Assembly: GCA_046330435.1 (NCBI GenBank)
Contig: JAXLST010000005.1
Span: 186,001 to 250,000, forward strand
DNA: 64,000 nt
Direction of reading: 5' to 3'
Source of the DNA: Ga0077560 sp046330435
GTDB lineage: Bacteria; Actinomycetota; Thermoleophilia; Miltoncostaeales; Miltoncostaeaceae
In this document: in pieces, positions 34,371 to 43,025 of the stretch
Layout: each line of letters begins with the position of its first letter
Position numbering within the stretch: position 1 is the stretch's first letter
Translations under genes and position numbers: made by a program
The notes under the pieces: generated by a model
Told to the model about the DNA's origin: nothing
Seen by the model: the letters and a program-made list of their open reading frames with translations, nothing else
Database searches by the model: none

Positions 34371-34431
34371 GGACCCGCCCCCGTGCGACCCCCGTACAGC
34401 GGGCCGCCGGGACTCCCTACCATTGCCCGTT

Positions 34432-35094
34432 GTGAAGCGCATCTTCCTGGGAGTGACCGGCGCGTCCGGCGCCCCGTACGCGGCGGCCGCACTGCGCGCC
34501 CTCACCGCGGCCGGGTGCGACGTGGGCCTGTGCGTGAGCCGTTCCGGCGCCCACGTGATCAGCCACGAGATCCTCCGGGCCGGCCGGGAGGCGCCCGCCG
34601 ACCCCGACGCCGTGGTGCGCGAGTTCGTGGCCCGGTCCACCGAGCACCCGCACCGCGTCACCGTGCTGGGCCTCCAGGACCTCACCGCGCCCTTCGCCTC
34701 GGGATCGTCGCTGGCGCCCGCCGCGCTCATCTGCCCGTGCTCGGGCAGCACGCTCGCCGCGATCGCCCACGGGACGGCGCAGAACCTCATCCACCGGTGC
34801 GCGGACGTGATGCTCAAGGAGCGCCGCACCCTGGTGCTGATGACGCGCGAGACGCCGCTGTCGATCATCCACATCGAGAACATGGCGGCCGTGACCCGCG
34901 CCGGCGCTATCGTGATGCCGGCGATGCCGGGCTGGTACAACCACCCGGAGCGGGTGGAGGACCTGGTCGACTTCATGGTCGGCAAGGCCCTCGACCACCT
35001 CGGCGTCGACAACCACCTGCTGGCCAGGTGGGGGGACGATCCCGAGGTGCGCGTGCCCGACGTCCCGCCCGCCGACCTGGAGCGACCCTCATGA
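34432..35094 (+). CDS. ubiX: flavin prenyltransferase UbiX
   Basis: A 220-residue enzyme making prenylated FMN for UbiD-type decarboxylases. Shows KRIFLGVTGASGAPYA at the N-terminus, SRSGAHVISHE, PCSGSTLAAIAHGTAQNLIHR and KERRTLVLMTRETPLS with the conserved arginines. I use GTG 34432 because it begins the conserved strand; a TTG at 34423 is in frame. First gene of the menaquinone operon. Its cofactor product would serve the UbiD protein encoded 6 kb upstream. Confidence 0.92.
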   Translation: MKRIFLGVTGASGAPYAAAALRALTAAGCDVGLCVSRSGAHVISHEILRAGREAPADPDAVVREFVARSTEHPHRVTVLGLQDLTAPFASGSSLAPAALICPCSGSTLAAIAHGTAQNLIHRCADVMLKERRTLVLMTRETPLSIIHIENMAAVTRAGAIVMPAMPGWYNHPERVEDLVDFMVGKALDHLGVDNHLLARWGDDPEVRVPDVPPADLERPS

Positions 35095-35822
35095 GCGCGA
35101 CCGCCGACCCCCGCAGCGGACGGCTGCCGGCCGGCGAGGTGCGGGACATGTTCGACCGCATCGCCCCCCGCTACGACCTGCTGAACCGCGTGATGACGGC
35201 GGGGCTCGACGGTCGCTGGCGGGAGGCCGCCGCGGCGGCCGCCGATGTCGCCGCGGGCGGCTCGGCCATCGACGTGTGCACCGGAACCGGCGACCTCGCG
35301 CTCGCGCTGGCCCGCCGCGTCACCCCGACCGGCCGCGTGCTCGGCGTGGACTTCGCCGAGAACATGCTGGAGATCGGCCGGGCGAAGGCCGCCGGGCGCG
35401 GCGAGCACGTGGAGTTCGTCGCCGGCGACGCCCTGGCCCTGCCCGCGCAGGACGACAGCTTCGACGCCGCGACCGTGGCCTTCGGCATCCGGAACGTCTC
35501 CGACCTGGACGGCGCCCTTGCGGAGATGGCGCGCGTCGTGCGCCCGGGGGGCAAGGTCGTGATCCTGGAGATCACCACACCGCGGCGGCTGCGGGCCTTC
35601 TACCACGCGTGGTTCGACCGGGTGGTCCCGCTGCTGGGCAAGGTGCTGGGCCGGGACGGCGACGCGTATGGCTACCTGCCGGCGTCGGTGCGGCGATTCC
35701 CCGAGCCCCCTGAGCTCGCCCGGCGCATGCACCTGGCGGGACTCGAGGACATCCGGTGGCGGCCGTTCGCGGCCGGCATCATCGCGCTCCACCACGGCCG
35801 GGTGCCGTCATCGCCGCGGTGA
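35091..35822 (+). CDS. menG: demethylmenaquinone methyltransferase
   Basis: A 243-residue SAM methyltransferase of the UbiE/MenG family, the last step of menaquinone synthesis. It has MFDRIAPRYDLLNRVMTAGL near the start, the SAM motif DVCTGTGDLALALA, GIRNVSDLDGALAEMARV and the C-terminal YGYLPASVRRFPEPPEL. It overlaps ubiX (ATGA) and hepS (GTGA), indicating tight co-translation. Confidence 0.93.
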   Translation: MSATADPRSGRLPAGEVRDMFDRIAPRYDLLNRVMTAGLDGRWREAAAAAADVAAGGSAIDVCTGTGDLALALARRVTPTGRVLGVDFAENMLEIGRAKAAGRGEHVEFVAGDALALPAQDDSFDAATVAFGIRNVSDLDGALAEMARVVRPGGKVVILEITTPRRLRAFYHAWFDRVVPLLGKVLGRDGDAYGYLPASVRRFPEPPELARRMHLAGLEDIRWRPFAAGIIALHHGRVPSSPR

Positions 35823-36778
35823 CCCCCGCAGCGGCCGCGCTGGCCGGAGCCGCCGCCGACGCGCTGGCCGCCTGCGAGGCCCACCTGCGCGCCGTGGTCG
35901 GCGACGGGCTGCCGCAGGTCGCGGGCCCGGGCGCTGACACGCTCGACGCCGGCGGCAAGCGCCTGCGCCCGCTGCTGGTGCTGTGCTGCGCGGGCCGCGT
36001 CGCGGACCCCACCCCGCAGCTCATCCGCGCGGCGTCGGCGGTCGAGCTGGTGCACATGGCGACGCTGGTGCACGACGACCTGCTGGACGGCGCCACCATG
36101 CGCCGCGGGCGGCGCACCGTCGCCAGCGCCCTGGGCGCCGAGGCGGCGGTCCAGGTGGGCGACTACCTGTTCGCCCGGGCGTTCGAGGACCTCGCCGCCG
36201 CCGGCGAGCCGGAGGCCGTGCGGGTGCTGGCCTCCTCCGCGCTCGACCTGTCGCTGGGCGAGCTCGCGCAGGGCCGCGCCGCGTACGACCTGGCGCTCAC
36301 CGAGCGCGCCTACGCGGACCGGGTGCGCCGCAAGACCGCATCCCTGTTCGCCGCCGCCTGCCGCCTGGGGGCGCTGGTGGGCGGCATCCCCGCCCCGGCG
36401 CACGACCGCCTGGCGCGCTTCGGCGACGAGGTGGGCATGGCGTTCCAGATCTTCGACGACATCCTGGACCTCACCGGCGACCCGGCCGCCACCGGCAAGC
36501 GCCGCGGCGCGGACCTGCGCGACGGCACGGTGACCCTGCCCGTCATCCTGGCGCTGCGCGGGGAGCCGGAGCTCGCCGATGCGATCCGCGCGGCGACGGA
36601 CGACGACGCCATCGAGGCCCTGTGCGACCGCCTGGCCGCCAACACCGGCTGCGCCGCCGCCCGGCAGCGCGCCCTGGACCACGTCGCCCGGGCCCGGGAG
36701 GCGGTGGAGGGACTGGAGGGGCCCGACGTGCCCGCATTGCTCGCGATCGCCGACGGAGTGGTGGACCGTTACTCGTGA
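35819..36778 (+). CDS. all-trans polyprenyl diphosphate synthase
   Basis: A 319-residue isoprenyl synthase that makes the menaquinone side chain. The first Asp-rich motif is DDLLDGATMRRG (86-97), with GGKRLRP upstream (45-51) and the second motif FDDILD (212-217). The family (HepS/IspB) is clear; chain length cannot be read. GTG start overlapping menG. The GDYLFARAFEDLAAAGEPEA region is mirrored in the small protein at 26993-27499. Confidence 0.9.
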   Translation: MTPAAAALAGAAADALAACEAHLRAVVGDGLPQVAGPGADTLDAGGKRLRPLLVLCCAGRVADPTPQLIRAASAVELVHMATLVHDDLLDGATMRRGRRTVASALGAEAAVQVGDYLFARAFEDLAAAGEPEAVRVLASSALDLSLGELAQGRAAYDLALTERAYADRVRRKTASLFAAACRLGALVGGIPAPAHDRLARFGDEVGMAFQIFDDILDLTGDPAATGKRRGADLRDGTVTLPVILALRGEPELADAIRAATDDDAIEALCDRLAANTGCAAARQRALDHVARAREAVEGLEGPDVPALLAIADGVVDRYS

Positions 36779-37329
36779 CCATGGACCGTGACCAGCTCAT
36801 CGCCCTCATCGCCTCGGCCGACCCGCTGGCCGCGGCCCGCGCCGCCGGCGTCGCCCCGGGCGGCACCGTGACCTTCGCCCACGGGCCCGATCCCGCCGGC
36901 TGGCTCGCCGACGGCGAGGCCGAGGGCGACGTGGAGGCCCACCGCGCGGCCCACGCCGAGGGGCGCCCCAGCATCGCCGCCGTGGCCTACGGGGCGGGCT
37001 CCTCGCCCGAGGACGTCGCCGACCGCCTGCTGGCGCTCGCCGCCCTGGCCCGCGAGACCGGCCTGCTGCGCGCCGTGGTCCCGGTGCCCGGTGAGGGCTC
37101 CAGCGACCGCCCCGGCTCGTGGGGCGTGGAGGACCTGGTCGTGATCGGCGCGGCCCGCGCCGTGCTGCCCGCCGACGTGGCGGTGCGCCCGTGCTGGCGG
37201 CGCATCGGCGCGCCCGGCGCCCAGGTCGCGGCGGCGTTCGGCGCGACGGACTGGCAGATCCCGGACGGCGACGGCAACGACCCGGCGCGCCTCGCCCAGG
37301 CGGTGGGCCGCACGGCGGTGCCGCGATGA
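36775..37329 (+). CDS. MqnC/MqnE barrel-end-like protein without radical-SAM cysteines
   Basis: A 184-residue protein starting at GTG (overlapping the prenyl synthase stop; an ATG 6 bases on is possible). The stretch SIAAVAYGAGSSPEDVADRL followed by LALAALARETG and WGVEDLVVIGAARAVLP tracks the second half of MqnC (ATMMYGTVDTLEDRVEHLRR, then YLMTLAVSRLYLD). QVAAAFGATDW corresponds to QLALEFGCDDM. The CxxxCxxC cluster motif and the first barrel half are absent. It looks like a stand-alone C-terminal fragment or paralogue of a futalosine-pathway radical-SAM enzyme, between hepS and mqnA. Function unknown. Confidence 0.62.
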   Translation: MTMDRDQLIALIASADPLAAARAAGVAPGGTVTFAHGPDPAGWLADGEAEGDVEAHRAAHAEGRPSIAAVAYGAGSSPEDVADRLLALAALARETGLLRAVVPVPGEGSSDRPGSWGVEDLVVIGAARAVLPADVAVRPCWRRIGAPGAQVAAAFGATDWQIPDGDGNDPARLAQAVGRTAVPR

Positions 37330-38135
37330 CCGGCAGCCCCGCCCTGCGCGTGGGCCGCATCGCCGCGCTGAACATGTACCCGCTGTACCACCACCTGGAG
37401 GCGGTGGGCGGCCCGGAGTTCGCGTTCACCGACGGCGTCCCCACCACGCTCAACCGCGCCGTCCTGGACGGCACGCTGGACGTGTCGGCGATGTCCTCCA
37501 TCGAGTTCGCCCGCAACGCGGCGCGGCTGCGCCTCCTGCCGGTGGCGTCGGTGACGGCATCCGGCGCCGTGGACTCCATCGAGCTGTTCTCGCGCGTGCC
37601 GTTCGAGGAGGTGCGCAGCGTCGCGGTGACGCCGCACAGCGCCACGAGCGTCGCCCTGCTGCGGGTGCTGCTGGGGCCGGGGCCGGTGTTCGGGCCGCTG
37701 GACGGCCCGCCCGCCGAGGCGCTCACCGAGCGCGACGCGGTGCTGCTCATCGGCGACGAGGCCCTCGCCGGCTTCCGCGCGCCGTTCGCCCCCATCCGCA
37801 CCGATCTCGGGGAGCGGTGGCGCGCGCTCACCGGCCTGCCCATGGTGTTCGCGGTGTGGGCGGTGCGCACGGACCTCCCGGAGCGCCTGGAGCCCGCACT
37901 GGAGCGCCTCACCGCCCTGCTCACCGAGGCGCGGCTGCGCTACGAGGCCGACCCCGACCGCGTGGTCGCCGCCGCCGCGGAGCGGTTCCCGTTCCCGCCG
38001 GAGTTCATCGCGGCCTACTTCACCCGGCTGAGATACGGTTTCGGCGCGGCCGAGCGGCGCGGCCTGGAGCGGTTCCTGGAGCTGGCCCGCGAGGCGGGCG
38101 AGCTGCGCGAGCTGCCGGCCCTCGCCGCCGCCTGA
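37326..38135 (+). CDS. mqnA: chorismate dehydratase MqnA
   Basis: A 269-residue periplasmic-binding-fold enzyme that dehydrates chorismate to 3-enolpyruvoylbenzoate, the entry to the futalosine menaquinone route. Features are GRIAALNMYPLYHHLE, GVPTTLNRAVLDGTLDVSAM, SSIEFARNA and the C-terminal FPPEFIAAYFTRLRYGFG. The ATG overlaps the preceding stop by 4 bases. Family assignment is secure. Confidence 0.92.
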   Translation: MTGSPALRVGRIAALNMYPLYHHLEAVGGPEFAFTDGVPTTLNRAVLDGTLDVSAMSSIEFARNAARLRLLPVASVTASGAVDSIELFSRVPFEEVRSVAVTPHSATSVALLRVLLGPGPVFGPLDGPPAEALTERDAVLLIGDEALAGFRAPFAPIRTDLGERWRALTGLPMVFAVWAVRTDLPERLEPALERLTALLTEARLRYEADPDRVVAAAAERFPFPPEFIAAYFTRLRYGFGAAERRGLERFLELAREAGELRELPALAAA

Positions 38136-38163
38136 GACACCCGAGGAAGGACCTCACCCGCAG

Positions 38164-39258
38164 ATGAGCACCCTCGCACCCGCCCCCGCCCACACCGAGA
38201 TCCTCGAGCGCGCCCGCTCCGGCGAGCGCATCGGCGAGCAGGACGCGCTGGCGCTGCTGCGCAGCGGCGACCTGGTGGGCGTCGGCGAGGCGGCGCGGGC
38301 CGTCCGTGACGCGCGCACGAACCCGGACGAGGTCACGTTCATCATCGACCGGAACGTGAACTACACGAACTTCTGCGTGACCGACTGCGACTTCTGCGCC
38401 TTCTACCGGCTGCCGCGCGACCCGGAGGGCTACGTCCTCCCCAAGTCGGTGATCTTCCGGAAGATCGAGGAGACCCTCGCGCTGGGCGGCACGGCGCTGC
38501 TGCTGCAGGGCGGGCACCACCCGGGCCTCCGCATCGACTACTACGAGGACCTGTTCCGCAGCATCAAGGCGCGGTACCCGATCCACCTCCACGCCCTGTC
38601 GCCGTCGGAGGTCCTGCACATCTCCCGGTTCTCCAAGCTCACCCTGGAGGACACCATCGCCCGGCTGCGCGCCGCGGGCCTGGACTCCATCCCCGGCGGC
38701 GGCGCCGAGATCCTGGTGGACCGCGTGCGCGAGATCATCGCGCCGAAGAAGACCACCAGCGACGAGTGGCTCGGCGTGATGCGGGCCGCCCACCTGCAGG
38801 GCCTCTCCACCTCGGCGACCATGATGTACGGCACGGTCGACACGCTCGAGGACCGGGTGGAGCACCTGCGGCGGCTGCGCGAGCTGCAGGACGAGGCCCC
38901 GGGGTTCCGGGCGTTCGTGTGCTGGAGCTACCAGTCCGGCGGCGGCTCCCGCCGCGGCGACGACCACGCGCACACCACGGCGGCGGACTACCTGATGACG
39001 CTCGCCGTGAGCCGCCTGTACCTCGACAACTTCGACCACTTCCAGTCGTCGTGGGTCACGCAGGGGCTGCGCATCGGCCAGCTGGCGCTGGAGTTCGGCT
39101 GCGACGACATGGGCTCGATCATGATCGAGGAGAACGTCGTGCGGGCCGCGGGCACCGCCTTCCAGCTGGACACCGAGCGGATGGTCGCCGCGATCGAGGC
39201 CACCGGCCGCCGCGCCGTGCAGCGCGACACCGCGTACCGCGTGGTGAAGCGCTTCTAG
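38164..39258 (+). CDS. mqnC: cyclic dehypoxanthinyl futalosine synthase (radical SAM)
   Basis: A 364-residue radical-SAM enzyme cyclising dehypoxanthinyl futalosine. The cluster cysteines are Cys71, Cys75 and Cys78 (CVTDCDFC), preceded by RNVNYTNF. It continues with LLLQGGHHPGL, SIPGGGAEIL, SATMMYGTVDTLEDRVEHL and WVTQGLRIGQLALEFGCDD. An AGGAAGG site precedes the ATG. It is last in the operon ubiX-menG-hepS-orf-mqnA-mqnC. MqnE and a futalosine hydrolase (MqnB) are not seen in the window. Confidence 0.93.
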   Translation: MSTLAPAPAHTEILERARSGERIGEQDALALLRSGDLVGVGEAARAVRDARTNPDEVTFIIDRNVNYTNFCVTDCDFCAFYRLPRDPEGYVLPKSVIFRKIEETLALGGTALLLQGGHHPGLRIDYYEDLFRSIKARYPIHLHALSPSEVLHISRFSKLTLEDTIARLRAAGLDSIPGGGAEILVDRVREIIAPKKTTSDEWLGVMRAAHLQGLSTSATMMYGTVDTLEDRVEHLRRLRELQDEAPGFRAFVCWSYQSGGGSRRGDDHAHTTAADYLMTLAVSRLYLDNFDHFQSSWVTQGLRIGQLALEFGCDDMGSIMIEENVVRAAGTAFQLDTERMVAAIEATGRRAVQRDTAYRVVKRF

Positions 39259-39266
39259 GACCGCAT

Positions 39267-39293
39267 GGGGCGGGGACCGCGGGTCCCCGCCCC
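39267..39293. terminator. strong bidirectional hairpin after mqnC
   Basis: Perfect 12-base arms (GGGGCGGGGACC/GGTCCCCGCCCC) with a 3-base loop sit between the mqnC stop and the stop of the convergent secreted-protein gene. There is no T-run. Confidence 0.7.
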
Positions 39294-39302
39294 GTCGCCG
39301 GC

Positions 39303-40841
39303 CTACGCCCGGCGGAAGGTGATCATCTGGGCGGCGTTGTCGCCGTCGGCGGTGCGCGCCTGGATGTCGACCTTCAGGTCCTCGCCCGCGTCCCAGGACG
39401 AGCCGCCCTTGGAGGTCGCGCACGCCGTGAGGTTCACGGTGAACGTGATCGTGTTCGCGGTGTCCGGCACCGCGTCCTTCGCCGCGTCCACCAGGCTCTC
39501 GCCGCTCACGGTGAGGTTCGGGTCGGTGGTCGTGAGCGTCGCGCCGGGGCACAGGCCGGGGCCGGGACCGCCGGGGGTGCCCGGCGTGCCGGGGCCGTTC
39601 GGCATGTCGACGGAGTAGTTCAGGCCGCCGATGTCGACCCAGTCGCCGGTCTCGCCCGCGGCGGAGATCGCCGCGCGCTGCGGCCGCCACAGGGTGAACG
39701 TCACGCTCACGTCGCCGGCGGCCGGCACCGTGATGGGCGTGCCGAAGGTTCCCGGGTCGGACGGCGCCACCGGGTAGGTGACACCGGTCGTGACCCCGCC
39801 GTTCACCTGGAGCGACGTGACCGCCGGGGTGGTCACGAACTGGTAGTTCAGGACCCCGGGGATCGGCGTCTCGACGCCGCCGGTGGTGGTCCGCCAGATG
39901 AACGCGTCGCCCGAGCCGATCTTCGCGGACGTGGCGCCGGGCTTCAGCTGGAAGTCGCCGGTGGTGCCCCGGGTGATGGTCCCGAAGCCGTCCCCGTCGG
40001 CGTCCACGGTGCTGGGGAAGGCGCCGCCGCCGAGGATCGTTCCAGTGCCCCCGGCGCTGCAGTAGCTCAGCGTGCCGCAGTCGAGCTCCACCTCGTCACC
40101 CGCGGGGACCGCGATGGCGAGGGTGGAGCTGCCCGAGAGGGCGGCGTCGATCTGCGCGCGGTCGACGCCGGCGTTCGCGTTCAGCGACGACTCCATGGGG
40201 AGCTTGAGGTTGCTGAAGATGCGGGGCTCCGCGGTGGCACCGGGCACCGTGCCCGGGCCGGGGACGGGGCCGGGCAGCTGCGCGATCGACGCGGCCCCCG
40301 GATTCCGGTCGAGGTTGTCGAGGATGCGGTCGCCGTCGTCGTCGATGTCGTAGGCGCCCGGCACGCCGTCGCGGTCGAGGTCACGCCCCGGCCCCGACAG
40401 CCCCTTGGGCGTGGACCTGACGAGGCCCAGGGCCTTCGCGCCCAGCGGCACCCCGCTCCTGGCGTTCGCCGTGCGGGAGCGGTCGGTGGAGAGGGTGGAC
40501 GGGGTCGCGACCCACACGCCCTTCACCTTGCGGATGACGCCGAGCTTCGCGCCGGCGCGGACACCCATCACCGTGGTGCCCTTCGGGCCCTTGCCGACCA
40601 CCACTGGGCCGGCGTACCGGCCCTTGGGGCCGATGAGGTGCAGGGTGAAGGTCTTCGCGGGCGGGATCAGGGTCACCCGGCCCTTCGACCGCGCGGCCGC
40701 GGTCACGGCCCCCGTGTAGGACAGGGCGACCAGCCGGTGCCCGGCGGGCACGGTGCCCGTCACCGGGGCGGGTGCCGCGCTCGCCGCCGTCGCCGCCGTC
40801 AGGGTGCAGGCAAGCGCCGCCCCCGCCAGAACCTTCCTCAT
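39303..40841 (-). CDS. secreted protein with calcium-type DxDxD repeats, function unknown
   Basis: A 512-residue protein with a signal peptide (residues 1-22, ending ASAA). About residues 152-176 hold Asp-rich repeats (RDLDRDGVPGAYDIDDDGDR then ILDNLDRN) like thrombospondin type 3/dockerin calcium loops. A further DADGDG occurs later. A Pro/Gly-rich linker (PGPVPGPGTVPG) separates it from a beta-rich region, and a second linker (GTPGTPGGPGPG) precedes the last 90 residues. It is probably a cell-surface or matrix protein. I recognise no catalytic motif. Confidence 0.72.
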   Translation of the reverse strand: MRKVLAGAALACTLTAATAASAAPAPVTGTVPAGHRLVALSYTGAVTAAARSKGRVTLIPPAKTFTLHLIGPKGRYAGPVVVGKGPKGTTVMGVRAGAKLGVIRKVKGVWVATPSTLSTDRSRTANARSGVPLGAKALGLVRSTPKGLSGPGRDLDRDGVPGAYDIDDDGDRILDNLDRNPGAASIAQLPGPVPGPGTVPGATAEPRIFSNLKLPMESSLNANAGVDRAQIDAALSGSSTLAIAVPAGDEVELDCGTLSYCSAGGTGTILGGGAFPSTVDADGDGFGTITRGTTGDFQLKPGATSAKIGSGDAFIWRTTTGGVETPIPGVLNYQFVTTPAVTSLQVNGGVTTGVTYPVAPSDPGTFGTPITVPAAGDVSVTFTLWRPQRAAISAAGETGDWVDIGGLNYSVDMPNGPGTPGTPGGPGPGLCPGATLTTTDPNLTVSGESLVDAAKDAVPDTANTITFTVNLTACATSKGGSSWDAGEDLKVDIQARTADGDNAAQMITFRRA

Positions 40842-40920
40842 CCGCCGCGCTCCTGGTCTCGGGATGCCTCCCCCGTGTCATCGGCGGATGCGTCCGGGAC
40901 GTTGAGGGCGCCCTACGGGA

Positions 40921-41238
40921 TCAGCGGGGAGGTTCCCCCTCGTATGGGAGGCCGGCGGCGGCCCACCCGATGATGCCGCCCTCGAGGTTCGCGGCCTCGC
41001 GCTCCCCGGTGGCGTTCAGGTAGTCGGCGACCTGGGCGCTGCGGCGCCCCGACCGGCAGATGATGGCGAGCGGCGCCTCGGGCAGCTCGTCGATGCGCTC
41101 CATGAGCTCGCTCATGGGCAGGAGCGGCACCCCCGGGATCCTGGTCGCGTCGTGCTCGTTCTGCTCGCGCACGTCCACGATCACGATGTCGCCCGCGGTC
41201 CAGGCCGCGTGCGCCTCCTGGGGTGTCATGTCCTCCAT
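40921..41238 (-). CDS. rhodanese-like domain protein
   Basis: A single-domain rhodanese of 105 residues. It has IVIVDVREQNEHDATRIPG, LPMSELMERIDELP and the active-site loop CRSGRRSAQVADYL, with the catalytic cysteine intact; LEGGIIGWAAAGLP follows. It may be a sulfurtransferase for persulfide handling. An ATG three codons downstream (41229) is an alternative start. Confidence 0.88.
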   Translation of the reverse strand: MEDMTPQEAHAAWTAGDIVIVDVREQNEHDATRIPGVPLLPMSELMERIDELPEAPLAIICRSGRRSAQVADYLNATGEREAANLEGGIIGWAAAGLPYEGEPPR

Positions 41239-41304
41239 GGCGACCGGGATCCTAGACGGCCGCGGACGCCCCCGCCTGGGGACCCCCGCGGCCGCCCGGG
41301 CGGC

Positions 41305-41766
41305 CTAGAAGTCCATGGGCTCGATGAGGTCGAGGTGGATCGCCTCGATGAGGCGCTCCACGTCCTCCTCCATGTTCGAGCGGGCGAAGTTCCGCAGGGT
41401 CACCAGCAGCTCCTCGGTGCCCTCGTTGAGGACGTCGTCGAAGAGCTCGACCTCGCTCTGGTGGAACTCGTCGACGTCGCGCCACTCGCAGTTCGGGCAG
41501 CGCCGCTCGATGCGCCAGCGGTCGCCCTCCCGCTCCTCCCATGCGACGGGGTACACGAGGTCCCCTCCGCACTGGTCGCAGACGTGCAGCCCGCTGTCGG
41601 GCGCGTCGTCGGTCGTGACGTCCACCTGGCTCCCCACCGGGGTGATGTCCTGCGGTGCCTCCGTGCCGGTCTCCGGGGCGGTGTCGCCGTCCGGATCCGA
41701 GAAGTACACGATTTCGATGACCCTGCCGCCGGGCAGAGCGATCTTCTTGGTTCGGTAGCCCTTCAT
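41305..41766 (-). CDS. zinc-ribbon protein, function unknown
   Basis: A 153-residue acidic protein. A beta-strand start (KKIALPGGRVIEIVYFSDPD) is followed by two CxxC pairs (CDQCGGDLVYPVAWEER and CPNCEWRDVDEF, about residues 63-97) that form a zinc ribbon. The C-terminal segment is helical and acidic (ELFDDVLNEGTEELL, then LRNFARSNMEEDVERLIEAI). No enzyme motif is seen; a nucleic-acid or protein adaptor role is possible. It is preceded by a 145-base gap towards lipA, in which I see no gene. Confidence 0.75.
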   Translation of the reverse strand: MKGYRTKKIALPGGRVIEIVYFSDPDGDTAPETGTEAPQDITPVGSQVDVTTDDAPDSGLHVCDQCGGDLVYPVAWEEREGDRWRIERRCPNCEWRDVDEFHQSEVELFDDVLNEGTEELLVTLRNFARSNMEEDVERLIEAIHLDLIEPMDF

Positions 41767-41911
41767 GGCCCTTTCCTAGACTCTGGCCCGACCGCCATCC
41801 GTGGCGTGCCGTTGATGGCCGTTGCCCTCGACAAGCACCACCCCTATCGGGACCCGCGGACCCCGACTTGAGCGGGGGGCGACGGGATCTGGAGGAGGGG
41901 CGTCCGGGGGG

Positions 41912-42967
41912 TCAGACGGCGTGCGCCGGGGCCACGGCCTCGGCGACGCGGTCGGCCTCGAAGGAGGACCGCACCAGCGGTCCCGCCTCGACGTGCGCGA
42001 GCCCCTGCGCGGCCCCCAGGCGGGCCAGGGCGGGGTACTCGGCGGGCGCGTAGTAGCGGCTCACGGGCAGGTGCGCGGGCGTGGGGCGCAGGTACTGCCC
42101 CACGGTCGCGAGCTCGCAGCCCACCGACGCCAGGTCGCGGAACACGGAGGCGATCTCCGGGAGCCGCTCGCCCAGCCCGACCATGATGCCGCTCTTGGTG
42201 CGCAGGCCGGCCGCGGCGGACCGGGCCAGCAGCTCCAGGGTGCGTTCGTAGCGCGCCCCGGGGCGCACCTGCGAGTACAGGCGCGGCACGGTCTCAGTGT
42301 TGTGGTTCATCACGTCGGGCGCGGCCTCGAGGATCACGTCCAGCGCGTCCCAGGCGCCGCGGAGGTCCGGGATGAGCACCTCCACCTTCACGCCGGGCAC
42401 GCGCTCGCGCAGCGCCCGGATGGTGGCGGCGAAGTGGGCCGCACCGCCGTCGGGCACGTCGTCGCGGGCGACGGCGGTCACCACGACGAACCGCAGGCCC
42501 ATCTGGGCGGCGGTCTCGGCGACCCGCATCGGCTCCTCGGGGTCCGGTGGCCCCACCGGCTTCGCGGTGGCGACGTTGCAGAACCGGCAGCCGCGGGTGC
42601 AGTTGGCCCCGGCGATCATGAAGGTGGCGGTGAGGCGGGACCAGCAGCGCCCGATGTTCGGGCACGCGGCCTCCTCGCACACCGTGGTGAGGCCCTTGCT
42701 GCGCATCAGCGCCTTGGTCTCGACGAAACCCCCGGACAGCGGGTTCTTCGCGATGACCCAGCGCGGCAGCCGGCGCCCCGCCAGCAGCTGCTCAAGCTCG
42801 TCCGGTGTGACGTCCACCGGGTCCAGGGACTCGATGGGCCCGTCGCCGATCAGGACGCCGTCGAGCAGCAGGTCGGGGACCCGGGCCTCGGCGCGGGCGG
42901 CACGCGCCCGGTCGAGCAGTTCGGCGTCCGGGCGGACGTCAACCCGGAATGCACGCTCCAGATCCAC
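41912..42967 (-). CDS. lipA: lipoyl synthase
   Basis: A 351-residue radical-SAM enzyme inserting sulfur into octanoyl-carrier domains. The auxiliary cluster cysteines are Cys97, Cys102 and Cys108 (CEEAACPNIGRC). The radical-SAM cluster is CTRGCRFC (Cys123, 127, 130). Near the C-terminus RSSFEAD carries the serine ligand. The first 65 residues before PRWVIAKNPL are longer than in most LipA proteins and unrelated to the core. The start is GTG, 58 bases from the divergent dcd start. No lipB is adjacent. Confidence 0.92.
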   Translation of the reverse strand: MDLERAFRVDVRPDAELLDRARAARAEARVPDLLLDGVLIGDGPIESLDPVDVTPDELEQLLAGRRLPRWVIAKNPLSGGFVETKALMRSKGLTTVCEEAACPNIGRCWSRLTATFMIAGANCTRGCRFCNVATAKPVGPPDPEEPMRVAETAAQMGLRFVVVTAVARDDVPDGGAAHFAATIRALRERVPGVKVEVLIPDLRGAWDALDVILEAAPDVMNHNTETVPRLYSQVRPGARYERTLELLARSAAAGLRTKSGIMVGLGERLPEIASVFRDLASVGCELATVGQYLRPTPAHLPVSRYYAPAEYPALARLGAAQGLAHVEAGPLVRSSFEADRVAEAVAPAHAV

Positions 42968-43025
42968 GCTTCGAGGGTAGCGCACGGGTCCTCCGATGTG
43001 GGGGTGGGGCTGTACGCTTGCGCCC

